A stretch of DNA of 64,000 nt from Methylobacterium bullatum (GTDB taxonomy: Bacteria > Pseudomonadota > Alphaproteobacteria > Rhizobiales > Beijerinckiaceae). This document shows, in pieces, positions 20,479 through 29,400 of this stretch; the first letter of the stretch is position 1; each line of letters opens with the position of its first letter. Both the position numbers and the translations under genes were made by a program. The stretch is from positions 60,749 to 124,748 of the forward strand of contig NZ_NKUG01000070.1 in assembly GCF_014845095.1 (NCBI RefSeq). Reading direction: 5' to 3'. Below the pieces are notes generated by a model. The model was not told the DNA's origin, ran no database searches, and saw nothing but the letters and a program-made list of their open reading frames with translations.

Positions 20479-20985
20479 ATGGACCAGCCGAGCCTGTACG
20501 ACGACATCGTGAGCGGGACCGAGCAACGGGCGTCGGCCTTGCGATCCCTCTCGCGACGTTCCGATCTGTCCAATATGCTGGACGGGGAGAATGTCGCCGA
20601 GGAGATCGAGAGAGTGGGTCGTTCGCAGGTCCAGACCGGTGAAGGCCTCCTCACTCAAAGCCCGGCGCATCTCTTAGAGCGGCGATCTTCGCCATGCACC
20701 CTCCCCGTGGAGCATTGGCGCAGGGAGGTTGAGGCCTTCCAGATCGGTGCCCGCGGACGTTGCGAACCTTCCATGTCGCAGCGTATCGACTGGTTCAACG
20801 GCTGGGCCGCAACCCAGGAACTAGCCAAGCCGGGACGGACCGCATACGGCAATACGCTGATCTCCAACTTGCCGTTTCAATGCTCCTTGGACGTGGCCGA
20901 TCCCCTGGTCACCCCATTCTACATTGACGACGCGCTTTTGAGGATCGCCGAAACGACGATCTTGAAATCGCTGGAAAAACACTGA
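20479..20985 (+). CDS. DUF29 family protein
   Basis: 168 residues. The N-terminus (SLYDDIVSGTEQRASALRSL, then SNMLDGENVAEEIERVGRSQ) matches the typical DUF29 opening, in which a Tyr-Asp start is followed by a helix and a LENxAEEIExxGRS motif. A second family patch is PVEHWRREVEAF near residue 85. The C-terminal part (FQCSLDVADPLVTPFYIDDA) diverges from the family pattern, so the gene may be drifting. Function of DUF29 proteins is unknown. It separates bolA from the glutaredoxin gene and is 22 bases after bolA. Confidence 0.72.
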   Translation: MDQPSLYDDIVSGTEQRASALRSLSRRSDLSNMLDGENVAEEIERVGRSQVQTGEGLLTQSPAHLLERRSSPCTLPVEHWRREVEAFQIGARGRCEPSMSQRIDWFNGWAATQELAKPGRTAYGNTLISNLPFQCSLDVADPLVTPFYIDDALLRIAETTILKSLEKH

Positions 20986-21030
20986 CTTCAAGCGCTAGTT
21001 CCCCGCCTCAGTCCTGGAAAGGATATCTGC

Positions 21031-21372
21031 ATGACCGACGTCAACGCCGCCATCAAGACCGAGATCGATTCCCAGGACGTCGTCGTGTTCATGAAGGGCA
21101 CGCCACAGTTTCCGATGTGCGGCTTCTCCGGCCAAGTCGTGCAGATCCTCAATTACCTCGAAGTGCCGTTCAAGGGCGTGAACGTTCTCGACGACATGGC
21201 GATCCGCGACGGGATCAAGGCCTTTTCGAATTGGCCCACCATTCCGCAGATCTACGTCAAGGGCGAGTTCGTGGGCGGTTGCGATATCACCCGCGAGATG
21301 TTCCAGTCGGGAGAATTGCAGCAGTTCCTCACCGAGAAGGGTGTGGCTGTAAAGGCGACTGCAGTCGCCTGA
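21031..21372 (+). CDS. grxD: Monothiol CGFS glutaredoxin (Grx4/GrxD type)
   Basis: Iron-sulfur cluster carrier that holds a [2Fe-2S] cluster with glutathione and delivers it with BolA partners. 113 residues, normal length. Active site in VFMKGTPQFPMCGFSGQVVQ (CGFS, cysteine near residue 30), then the cis-Pro strand FSNWPTIPQIYVKGEFVGGC and DI at about 72-90, all diagnostic of the class. A strong intrinsic terminator follows 31 bases after the stop, so the purL-bolA-DUF29-grxD stretch may be one or two transcripts ending here. Confidence 0.97.
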   Translation: MTDVNAAIKTEIDSQDVVVFMKGTPQFPMCGFSGQVVQILNYLEVPFKGVNVLDDMAIRDGIKAFSNWPTIPQIYVKGEFVGGCDITREMFQSGELQQFLTEKGVAVKATAVA

Positions 21373-21861
21373 CGCGACCAAAGCTCAATGCTCAATGGCG
21401 ATTAAGGGCGCGCGAGCGCCCTTTTTCGTGTCGCTCGCACTTTATCGGTACAGGAGCGCAACAGCCGATTTTACATCGAACCTTGGGCAGGGAGTCCTTC
21501 GGTACGAGGATGAGTAGCGATTGGCGACCCCATCTAAGGGCATCGCGGGCCACATCAGAGGGCCATCGAGTTTTTAGAATATTGAATAAAGTACATTGAA
21601 GACTAATATTTTCGGGTAAATTATCAATCTACGGTATCGATGTGATTAAATACCAAAAAATTTGCAGTGATTGTGTAGTATATTGGGCGAGGCGCCATTT
21701 TTAAATTTGAAAATGAATTGACGATAAATCTTTCTATTTAATTTTTTATGAAAATCTAAGACTTGTACCCCCGACGATTAGCTGAGTTTCAGATTGATTC
21801 GCCCATGATGGGGTGAGGCGGCTGACACTTGCTATACTTTTGGAGGAGGGCCTATTACAGA
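21373..21861. other. AT-rich non-coding region
   Basis: Apart from the grxD terminator this stretch holds no recognisable gene. From about 21570 to 21775 the base composition departs sharply from the chromosome: 45 G or C in the 160 bases 21601-21760 by hand count, 28%, with long A and T runs. This suggests foreign or decayed DNA, or a strongly bent regulatory region. No transposase, integrase or direct repeat was found at its edges. Confidence 0.6.
21404..21426 (+). terminator. Intrinsic terminator after grxD
   Basis: Eight-bp stem AAGGGCGC (21404-21411) with its complement (21416-21423), a GCGA tetraloop, and a T-run that continues to 21426. Confidence 0.88.
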
Positions 21862-21878
21862 TTGTATGAATCTGTAAT
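21854..21878. promoter_or_regulatory. Perfect inverted repeat at the orphan gene start
   Basis: ATTACAGATT (21854-21863), five bases GTATG, then AATCTGTAAT (21869-21878), a perfect 10-bp dyad. It covers the proposed TTG start at 21862 and could be an operator, a translation-blocking hairpin, or a recombination site. Nothing further distinguishes these. Confidence 0.45.
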
Positions 21879-22257
21879 CGAGTGTGTTGCCGCACTGCGA
21901 AAACTTCGTGGCGATGCAAAATGCAAATTAAGCGTAAACAATCGTGGAGTACGGGAACTTGTTGCCGGAATCCACATTGTCGGTTTATACGCACACAACG
22001 ACCCATGCGAAGTTCGCACGGCTCAAGGTCCGGTGACCGCAATGCCAGTGTTTGAAGCAAAGAATCTGGATTCAGAATTCGAGGGGCAGGCTCTCCTCGC
22101 GGCCATTCTGTTCCCCACCCAGGAAGCGCAGGATCGGGCACTGACCCATGGCCGCAACCGCGCTGCACGCGGGTGCGCCATGGCTGATCCCCTCACTATT
22201 GAAGCGCGGTATCCGCATTCCCTGCGTGATCCAGAGATCGAAGTACAGCTGTCCTGA
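21862..22257 (+). CDS. Orphan hypothetical protein beside AT-rich patch
   Basis: 131 residues from TTG 21862, chosen because GGAGGAGG lies 12 bases before it; TTG 21829 is an alternative that would add 11 residues. Codons in the first half are less GC-biased than in neighbouring genes, consistent with transferred DNA. No domain recognised. The first part (YESVIECVAALRKLRGDAKC) looks helical, then short strands (GIHIVGLYAHNDPCEV), with a polar C-terminus. No close functional neighbour. It converges on the coiled-coil gene 31 bases away. Confidence 0.45.
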   Translation: MYESVIECVAALRKLRGDAKCKLSVNNRGVRELVAGIHIVGLYAHNDPCEVRTAQGPVTAMPVFEAKNLDSEFEGQALLAAILFPTQEAQDRALTHGRNRAARGCAMADPLTIEARYPHSLRDPEIEVQLS

Positions 22258-22287
22258 TTCCGCGCATACTCGATATCGTCCGTCGGC

Positions 22288-23112
22288 TCACCAAGTTTGG
22301 CTGGTGATCAGGCCCTGTTTCGTTACAACCGCCCAGCTCCGCCCGCGTCTCTCGACTGAATCGACCTTGCCGACGCCTGGGATCGTGTCCCCTGGACCGA
22401 CCTCCACGAGGCGATGACGACGGTCTTCGATGACAGCCACACCGTTATAGACCTCGCGCACAGCCCATCCATCGATGACAGCCGGTGTCGAAGCTCTTGC
22501 TTTGTCGGGAAGGGATCCGGTCTCCGTTGGCTCAGGCTGCTGAGGCTTGGCGGCTTGCGTCGCCGCCGCGGGAGCGGCCGGAGCGGGCGCCGCCGCTCGC
22601 TTGTCCAATTGCGACGTCAGAGCAGCGATTTTTGCCGTCTGGTCTCGCTCTGTTTGATCCTGCCGTTCGGCGAGGCTCGTGACTTTCGAAACGATAGCCT
22701 GTTCGGCCTTGCCGATCCGGTCGTTGAGGGCTCCGGACCGATTTTTCGCTTCGCTGCGGACAGACTCGGTAGCATCCTGCACCTGCGCGAGAACCTTTCC
22801 TAGCTTCTCGATCTCGGTCTGTAGACGGGCGACATCCGCCTGGCGGATTTCCAGACGGGATTGGATCTGCGCCAGCCGCTCCGAGGATGGATCGGATTTC
22901 GGCGAAACGAGGCTCATCGCTCCTGCGCCCACAGCGAGCCCGATCACGAGGGCCGCCGCCGCCACTCCGCCAAGAAGCGGGGAGATCGATGGCAGTCGCC
23001 GACGCTTCTCCGGCATCGGCGCGGGCTTCACCTTGGCGCCGCTAACGGCTTGTTTCAAAAGCGCTTCCGGCGACCGATCGGACTCCGCCGCCCCGATGAC
23101 CTTATCCGCCAT
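22288..23112 (-). CDS. Single-pass membrane protein with periplasmic coiled coil
   Basis: 274 residues. About 45 cytoplasmic residues are followed by one membrane helix (LLGGVAAAALVIGLAVGAGA), then a long heptad-like coiled coil at about residues 80-165 (RLAQIQSRLEIRQADVARLQ and onward), an Ala/Pro-rich hinge, and a compact C-terminal domain of about 60 residues (VIDGWAVREVYNGVAVIEDR, ending GRSWAVVTKQGLITSQTW). The tail domain looks like a small beta-barrel that senses or binds a partner. Similar proteins are common in Hyphomicrobiales as conserved hypotheticals. Function unknown. Confidence 0.75.
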   Translation of the reverse strand: MADKVIGAAESDRSPEALLKQAVSGAKVKPAPMPEKRRRLPSISPLLGGVAAAALVIGLAVGAGAMSLVSPKSDPSSERLAQIQSRLEIRQADVARLQTEIEKLGKVLAQVQDATESVRSEAKNRSGALNDRIGKAEQAIVSKVTSLAERQDQTERDQTAKIAALTSQLDKRAAAPAPAAPAAATQAAKPQQPEPTETGSLPDKARASTPAVIDGWAVREVYNGVAVIEDRRHRLVEVGPGDTIPGVGKVDSVERRGRSWAVVTKQGLITSQTW

Positions 23113-23263
23113 GTCTCAAGCTTCCCGTTTGACCGTGTCACCAATGATTAAGGACGTTTGTTTACCGAAAGGTTACCGTATGGCGGAGGGGAACCGGTAT
23201 CGATCGTTCGCGGCCGAAAGGGTATAGCGAATTGTTCCGACGGAGCCTTGGGGAACGACACGC

Positions 23264-23593
23264 ATGGTGAGGGCAACACTGGTCGGCAGCCTGGCTGTCT
23301 GCGTGCTCACGACCCTGACGTCTCTCGCTTTTGCGCTTGAGCCGATGAGGCCGCAACTGCAGCAGGCGGCAAAGCCTTGTCCCAGGCACGGCTCGGGGTT
23401 CATTCGCATTCCCGGCTCGGAAACCTGCATCCGCATTGGCGGACGGGCAACGACGGGGCTCGACCTACGCTCCCGCGAAGGCGACCCCGCCTCCCGATCG
23501 ATCGCCGGGGGCCGGGTCGCCGTCGATACTCGCACGGAGACAGGTTATGGTCCGGTTCGGACCTATGTGCGGATCGGCGCGGGACAGCGTTGA
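23264..23593 (+). CDS. Porin-like N-terminal fragment, exported
   Basis: 109 residues. A signal peptide (VRATLVGSLAVCVLTTLTSL, cleavage likely after ALA or FALE) is followed by CPRHGSGFIRIPGSETCIRI and GGR, closely resembling the first strand of alphaproteobacterial Porin_2 proteins. It stops after what would be the second strand (GRVAVDTRTETGYGPVRTYV). Full porins of the class are several times longer, so this is either a truncated porin gene or a stand-alone short outer-membrane-associated protein. The frame is closed by a clean stop; no continuation was found in the other frames downstream. Confidence 0.6.
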   Translation: MVRATLVGSLAVCVLTTLTSLAFALEPMRPQLQQAAKPCPRHGSGFIRIPGSETCIRIGGRATTGLDLRSREGDPASRSIAGGRVAVDTRTETGYGPVRTYVRIGAGQR

Positions 23594-23600
23594 AACGCTG

Positions 23601-24089
23601 TCAAAGGTTGCGCGACAGCACCAGGGGCTGGCTCCGACCCGCCGGTCCCTTGCCATAGGGAGACGGCGGCTGAGAGGGGCGTCCATACACGGTGGCCGTT
23701 CTCGAGCGGTTCATGTCGTCGGCCAGGGACTTGACCAGGCTTTCGGAGACCGTACGTGCCGTCGCCAGCACGATCTGACTGGTTTCCACCACCTGAGCGA
23801 AGCGCCGGTGGGCGGTTTTAAGCTCTTCGATGGATTCCGGAGCGAACCGCGCCAAGGCGATGGCATTGGCTTTGGCCACTTCCAGGCTCTGCATGTAGGT
23901 CGCCCCAAGGGCAGTCTTCCGCTCGGTCTGCGAGAGGCCCTGGCGAAGGCGCCCGACTCGAACGTGGCCTCCCTCCTCCGAGAGGATGTCCTCCAGCGCC
24001 TGCATCGTTTGCATGATGTGCGCGATCAGCGCATCTGCGCCGGCCTTGTCCGCGATGCGAAGAGATTTGGTTTCAGTTGCGGCTTGCAT
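23601..24089 (-). CDS. Putative FlgN-like flagellar chaperone
   Basis: 162 residues, almost wholly helical, with no membrane segment. It begins MQAATETKSLRIADKAGADA, then ALIAHIMQTMQALEDILSEE and a long helix SQTERKTALGATYMQSLEVA; the C-terminus is a short disordered Pro/Ser-rich tail. The pattern and position, directly after flgJ and flgI, suggest a flagellar export chaperone of the FlgN type, which would guard hook-filament junction proteins. The start overlaps the end of flgJ by 17 bases, so they are translationally coupled. The family call is tentative. Confidence 0.55.
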   Translation of the reverse strand: MQAATETKSLRIADKAGADALIAHIMQTMQALEDILSEEGGHVRVGRLRQGLSQTERKTALGATYMQSLEVAKANAIALARFAPESIEELKTAHRRFAQVVETSQIVLATARTVSESLVKSLADDMNRSRTATVYGRPSQPPSPYGKGPAGRSQPLVLSRNL

Positions 24090-24492
24090 TTCCAGCCTCC
24101 TGCATCTTGATCATCTCGCGGTAGACCTGATCGGCGATGCCGACCCCCCCGCTCTTCGCCATTTGACCCGCATATTCCTTGGTCAGCATCGAGCGGTAAA
24201 CCGCTCCGCCGGTGCCGTTGTCGCCGAGGGGGCCATCAGTGCCCTCCGAGGTGGCGAGCCGCTCCAGGGTCTGCTCCAGGAACATCGTCTCGAATTCGTT
24301 GGACGCCTTGCGAGCCTTGATCTCCGCCGGTGTCTTGGCCGTGGCCGCCGCTGCAAGTTTGCTATTTGCGGACGTCGACGCCGCCTTTGTCGTCTCGTCT
24401 TTCAGGCCATGACCCACCGACTTGGCGATATCGCCGACGATAGCCCGGCCGACGCCAATGGCGGCCTTGGCGGCGAGGGGGGCGAACAGCAT
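24073..24492 (-). CDS. flgJ: Flagellar rod-binding protein, FlgJ N-terminal type
   Basis: 139 residues carrying only the rod-binding (rod-capping) part of FlgJ, without the muramidase domain; this is normal in alphaproteobacteria, where a separate enzyme cuts peptidoglycan. The core is KARKASNEFETMFLEQTLER (about residues 60-80), then DGPLGDNGTGGAVYRSMLTK and EYAGQMAKSGGVGIADQVYR, all typical. The N-terminus has a hydrophobic Ala/Gly-rich stretch. It is 40 bases downstream of flgI on the same strand, in the order flgI-flgJ-flgN-like. Confidence 0.85.
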   Translation of the reverse strand: MLFAPLAAKAAIGVGRAIVGDIAKSVGHGLKDETTKAASTSANSKLAAAATAKTPAEIKARKASNEFETMFLEQTLERLATSEGTDGPLGDNGTGGAVYRSMLTKEYAGQMAKSGGVGIADQVYREMIKMQEAGNASRN

Positions 24493-24532
24493 GGTCAGCG
24501 CCTTTTGGGTGGGAGGAAGGAAAGGGGTTGCA

Positions 24533-25672
24533 TCACATCACCTCGATATCGGCCTGGAGGGCGCCGGCGGCCTTGATGGCCTGGAGGATCGAGATCAGGT
24601 CGCGGGGCCCGACCCCCAATGCGTTGAGGCCGTCTACCAGCTCGCGCAGGGTGACGCCTTCCTTGACCATGGCGAGCTTGTTGCCGTCGCCGGTATCGAC
24701 CTTGACGCCCGTGCGCGGCACGACGGTGGTGGTGCCATTGGAGAGGGGCGCTGGCTGGCTGACTTGCGGCTGCTCGGTGATGGTGACGGTCAGATTCCCC
24801 TGAGCAATGGCGACGGTGGATACGCGCACGTCGCGGCCCATGACGATGATGCCCGAGCGCTCGTCGACGACCACCCGTGCCGTCTGATCGGGCTCGATCT
24901 TCAGCTGCTCGATCTCGGTGACGAGGCGGATCATGTTGCCGTTGTACTTCGCCGGGATCTGCAGGGTGACGGTGGCTGGGTCGGTGGGTTCAGCGGTGTC
25001 GGCGCCCATGAAGTCGTTGATCGCGGCGGCGATCCGCTTCGAGGTGGTGAAGTCCGGGTTCCGCAGGGACAGGCGCAGGGAGCGCATGTCGTTCATCTTG
25101 AACGCCGTCTCCCGCTCGATCATCGCTCCGTTGGGCACGCGCCCGTTGGTGGGCACCCCGCGCGTGATCTTGGCGGCATCGCCCTCGGCCGAGAAGCCCG
25201 CGATGGCGACCGATCCCTGCGCCAGGGCGTAGACCTCGCCATCGGCGCCAAGGAGCGGCGTCACCAGCAGGGTGCCGCCCTGGAGGGATTTGGCGTCGCC
25301 CAGGGACGAGACCGTGATGTCGATCCGGTTTCCTTGTGTGGCGAAGGGCGGCAGGCTCGCCGTCACCATCACGGCCGCGAGGTTCTGGGTGCGCATGGTG
25401 GCCCCCCTCGTGTTGACCCCGAGCCGCTCGAGCATCGCCTGGAGGGACTGCCGGGTGAAGGGGATGTTGTTGAGGGTATCGCCGGTGCCGTTGAGGCCGA
25501 CGACGATACCGTAGCCCACCAGCTGGTTCTGCCGCACGCCTTCGATGCTCGCGAGATCCTTCACCCGGGACAGGGCGAAAGCCTGGCCGCTCAAGCCGAA
25601 GACCAGCGCCAGCAGCGCCGCGCCGCAGGTGAGGAGTGCCGATTGGAAGGTCCGGGCGGTCGCGATTGGCAT
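24533..25672 (-). CDS. flgI: Flagellar P-ring protein FlgI
   Basis: Forms the periplasmic P ring around the flagellar rod. 379 residues from ATG 25672 (MPIATARTFQSALLTCGAAL), which gives a proper signal peptide ending at QAFA; the frame is open to 25762 and ATG 25699 is also possible, and no start has a clear ribosome site. Mature motifs: RVKDLASIEGVRQNQLVGYG, GLNGTGDTLNNIPFTRQSLQ and LNALGVGPRDLISILQAIKA at the C-terminus. It is transcribed away from fliX, and a CtrA-like site lies between the two. Confidence 0.96.
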   Translation of the reverse strand: MPIATARTFQSALLTCGAALLALVFGLSGQAFALSRVKDLASIEGVRQNQLVGYGIVVGLNGTGDTLNNIPFTRQSLQAMLERLGVNTRGATMRTQNLAAVMVTASLPPFATQGNRIDITVSSLGDAKSLQGGTLLVTPLLGADGEVYALAQGSVAIAGFSAEGDAAKITRGVPTNGRVPNGAMIERETAFKMNDMRSLRLSLRNPDFTTSKRIAAAINDFMGADTAEPTDPATVTLQIPAKYNGNMIRLVTEIEQLKIEPDQTARVVVDERSGIIVMGRDVRVSTVAIAQGNLTVTITEQPQVSQPAPLSNGTTTVVPRTGVKVDTGDGNKLAMVKEGVTLRELVDGLNALGVGPRDLISILQAIKAAGALQADIEVM

Positions 25673-25858
25673 GATGCGCTTTGCTGGTCGGCGGGGCATG
25701 TCGTGGACGTTGGACATGCCGGATGGTCTGCCAGGACCATGCCAACCGGCCATGTCGGTCAAGCATCTGACAAAAAACGCTTATTTTTCGAGCTGGCGTT
25801 TCCCGTACTCGGGTTGGGAACCGCTTTCCCTGCCGACCCGGCAGCTTCTGCCCGGTCG

Positions 25859-25873
25859 TTTACGGATGGTTAA
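25859..25873. promoter_or_regulatory. Candidate CtrA-binding site in the flgI/fliX divergent region
   Basis: TTTA (25859-25862), seven bases, TTAA (25870-25873), followed by C. The CtrA consensus is TTAA-N7-TTAA, so one base differs. The site lies 80 bases before the fliX start. Known in Caulobacter: the divergent fliX and flgI promoters are under CtrA control. Confidence 0.5.
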
Positions 25874-25953
25874 CCATCGAGGGCGGATTCTGCTGGGCGA
25901 AACGATCGTCGTGCCGATGCGCGAAGCGACGCCCTGATTTTCGGAGACGGCTC

Positions 25954-26385
25954 ATGCGCGTCGATAACCGCCTCGTCTCCCACGCCTCGGCCTCTGCCTC
26001 GCCCGCCCTGCGTAAGACGGATGCGTCCTCTTCCTTCCTGCTTGGCGGTGACGCAGCCGCCACCACCTCTTCGGCCACCACCGCACCCACCACCTCCCTG
26101 GCGGGGCTCGACGCGATCCTGACCCTGCAGGGTCAGGGCGAGCAGCCCGGCGAGCGCCGCCGTCGCTTCGCCAAGCGTGGCCACGACCTGCTCGACGGTC
26201 TCGACCGGCTGAAGGCTTCCCTGGTGATGGGAAGGGTTTCGACGCGTGAACTCCAAGCCATCGCGAGCCGACTCTCGGAGCGTGCCGGGTCCAGCGGCGA
26301 TCCGCGCCTCGACGGGCTCATCGCCGATATCGAGCTGCGCGCAGCGGTGGAACTCGCCAAGCTTTCGGCCGCTCAAGCCACCTGA
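25954..26385 (+). CDS. fliX: Flagellar assembly regulator FliX
   Basis: Alphaproteobacterial class II flagellar assembly protein that couples basal-body completion to transcription through FlbD. 143 residues: MRVDNRLVSHASASASPALR start, a Ser/Ala/Thr-rich variable segment to about residue 50, then the conserved C-terminal half (LAGLDAILTLQGQGEQPGER, RRRFAKRGHDLLDGLDRLKA, RLDGLIADIELRAAVELAKL). Divergent from flgI, as in Caulobacter. No flbD is in the window. Confidence 0.88.
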   Translation: MRVDNRLVSHASASASPALRKTDASSSFLLGGDAAATTSSATTAPTTSLAGLDAILTLQGQGEQPGERRRRFAKRGHDLLDGLDRLKASLVMGRVSTRELQAIASRLSERAGSSGDPRLDGLIADIELRAAVELAKLSAAQAT

Positions 26386-26422
26386 CGGGGCCTGCCGTCA
26401 GAAGCGAAAGCCTTCTGGCGCT

Positions 26423-29400
26423 TCAGGTTTCCATCATCTCGCGGATGCGCCCGGCCAGGATCTCCACCGGAAACGGCTTGGTGATCATCTGCATGCCCGG
26501 ATCGAGCTGGCCGTTGCCGAAGATGGCGTTCTCGGCATAGCCGGTAATGAACAGCACCTTCAGATTGGGGCGGGTTTCGCGGGCCTGATCGGCCAGCTGG
26601 CGACCGTTGAGGCCGGGAAGGCCGACATCGGTCACGAGCAGGTCCACACGCTCCTGGGTGAGCAGGATCTTCAGGCCGGACAGGCCGTCCGGGGCCGAGA
26701 TCGCGCGGTAGCCAAGGTCTTCCAGCACATCGACGATGAGGTCGCGCACCACCCCCTCGTCTTCGACCACGAGGACCGTCTCCCCCGCACCGAGACGGGC
26801 CGCCTCCGTGATGGTGTCCGCCGTGCCTGGCTCCGGGACCGCTTCGACGGAGCGGGGCAGGTAGAGCTTCACCGCCGTACCGTGCCCGACCTGCGAGTCG
26901 ATCTTGGCATGGCCGTCCGACTGCCGGGCGAAGCCGTAGATCATCGACAGGCCGAGGCCGGTCCCCTGCCCCAGGGGCTTCGTGGTGAAGAACGGGTCGA
27001 AGGCCCGGGCGATGACGTCGGCCGGCATGCCGGTGCCGGTATCCGATACGACGATGCGGACATACGCGCCCGGCTCCACCCCCGGATGCAGTCGGGCATA
27101 GGCGCGGTCGAGTTCGGAATTGCTGGTTTCGATGCGCAGACGGCCGCCATCCGGCATGGCATCGCGGGCATTGATGGCGAGGTTGAGGATCGCGTTCTCG
27201 AGCTGGTGGGGATCGCACAGGGTCGCCCACAGCCCCTCCCCCATGACGATGTCGAGGGAGATCGTCTCGCCGATCGTCCGGCGCAGAAGGTCTTCGAGGG
27301 ATGCGATCAGGGCGTTGGCGTCGACCAGCTTCGGATCGAGCGGCTGGCGCCTGGCGAAGGCGAGGAGCCGGTGGGTCAGCGCGGCGGCCCGGTTGGCGGA
27401 GGACATCGCCGCCTTGGCGTAGCGTTCGATATTGTCCATCCGGCCCTGCGACAAACGGGTCTGCATCAGGTCGAGGGAGCCGACGATCCCGGTGAGCAAG
27501 TTGTTGAAATCGTGAGCGATCCCGCCGGTGAGCTGGCCCACGGCCTCCATCTTCTGGGCCTGACGCAAGGCGTCCTCGGCGAGTGCGAGGGCGGCCGCCT
27601 GCTCGCGCTCGGCCGTGGTGTTGCGGCCGCTGGCATAGATCCGCCCGTCCTCGAACGCGCCCGTCCAGGCGAACCAGCGGTAGCTGCCGTCGGCGTGGCG
27701 CAGCCGGAACTCGAAGGGGTCGGTGAGCGGTTCGGCGACGATGGCCGAGAAGGTCGCGCAGACGGCGTCGCGGTCGTCGGGATGGGCGAGATCCGCAAAG
27801 GACCGGCCGGCGAGATCGTCGGATGTCCAGCCGAGAAGGGTCGTCCAGGCGGTGTTGATCGCCGCGATCCGGCTGTCCGCTTCCGTGACCATCAGCAGAT
27901 CCTGCGACAGGCGCCAGGCCCGGTCGCGCTCCTGGGTCCGCTCCTGGACTTCCTGGGTCCGGGCCTGGACCTGTTGTTCCAGCGTCTCGTTCAGGCGTCT
28001 CAGCGCATCTTCGGCGAGCGCGCGGTCGGTGACGTCGTGCCCCTCGGCGAAGATGCCGGTGACGCTGCCGTCGGCCTCCGTGATCGGCTGATAGACGAGG
28101 TTGAGGATGCGCTGTTCGAGGCCGCCATCTTGTCCGGCCTGGATCGTCACCGGCATGTTCCGGCCGATGAAGGGCCTGCCCGTCGCGTAGACCTCGTCGA
28201 GAAGCTCGAAGAAGCCTTGTCCCTCGACCTCCGGCAACGCCTCGCGGACGCCGATCCCGATGATGTCGCGATGCCCGACGAGCTGGAGATAGGCCTCGTT
28301 GGTGTACTCGAACACGTGCGAGGGTCCGCTCAGGACGCACATGAAGCCGGGTGCGTCCTGGAACAGGGTGCGCATGCGGTCGCGCTCCGCCGTCCTCTGC
28401 CGGACTTCCGAGAGGAGGGCCTCGTTGGCCTGCCTCAGGGCTTCGGCCGCCTCCTGACGCATGCGAACGGCTTCGGCGAGGACAGCGTTGCGCTCGCGCT
28501 CGGCCTCATAGGCCGAGACGCTGGCGAGGCTCGACGAGATCTGTCCGGCCAAGAGCTTGAGAAAGCTCAGGTAATCGGCATCGATGGGCCGGTGCGGGTT
28601 CAGCCCCACCGTGACGATGCCCAGCGGCGCGCTTCCACCCTGTCCGACCAGGGGCAGGCTCACCGCCTGCGCGGGTGGCCTCGCCCAGTCGCCGGTCGGC
28701 CAGTTCTGGGCCGGATCGAGATCGACGATCGTCTCGTGTCCCGAGCCGTCGAGCAAGTCCGCGAGGGGGCCGGCGGGATCGATGACCTCCGGCAGGGCGG
28801 CATGGTCCGCCGACATCCCGGTGGCGGCGGCGAGACGGGCGAGGCTGCCCCCGTCGTAGAGATGGATGGCACTGAAGGGCAGATCGCGACGGGCCTCGCC
28901 GAGGCTGGCCTCCACCGCCCGCAGGACGTCGGAGCGGCTTTCCGCCCGAGCGAGACTCTCGCCGAGGAGACGCAGGATTCCGAGGCGCCGTTCGCTGATG
29001 ACGCGGTTCGTCTCTTCGCTGACCGCGCAGAACAGGCCACCCACCGTTCCGTCGTCGGCGAGGACCGGGCTGTAGGAAAAAGTGTGATAGGTTTCCTCGG
29101 GATAGCCGTTGCGCTCGAGGAGCAGCAGCAGCCCGCGATCCCAGGTCGCCTCGCCGTCCTCGTAGACGCTGCGGATGCGCGCCTCGATATCGTCCCAGAT
29201 CTCGGCCCAGAGGATCTTGGTGGGTTTCGCGAGGGATTCCGGGTGCTTGAGGCCGAGCGTCGGGCGATAGGCGTCGTTGTAGAAGAACGCGATCTCCGGC
29301 CCCCAGCCGAGCCACATCTCGAACCGCGAGGTCAGGAGGATGCGCAGGGCGACCTTCAGCGCCTCGGGCCAGCGTTCCGGCGGCCCAAGGGGGGTCTGGG

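Noticed and set aside
21570..22257. Insertion sequence or prophage remnant
   Set aside because: No transposase, integrase, terminal inverted repeats or target-site duplication was seen; only composition and a short dyad support foreign origin.
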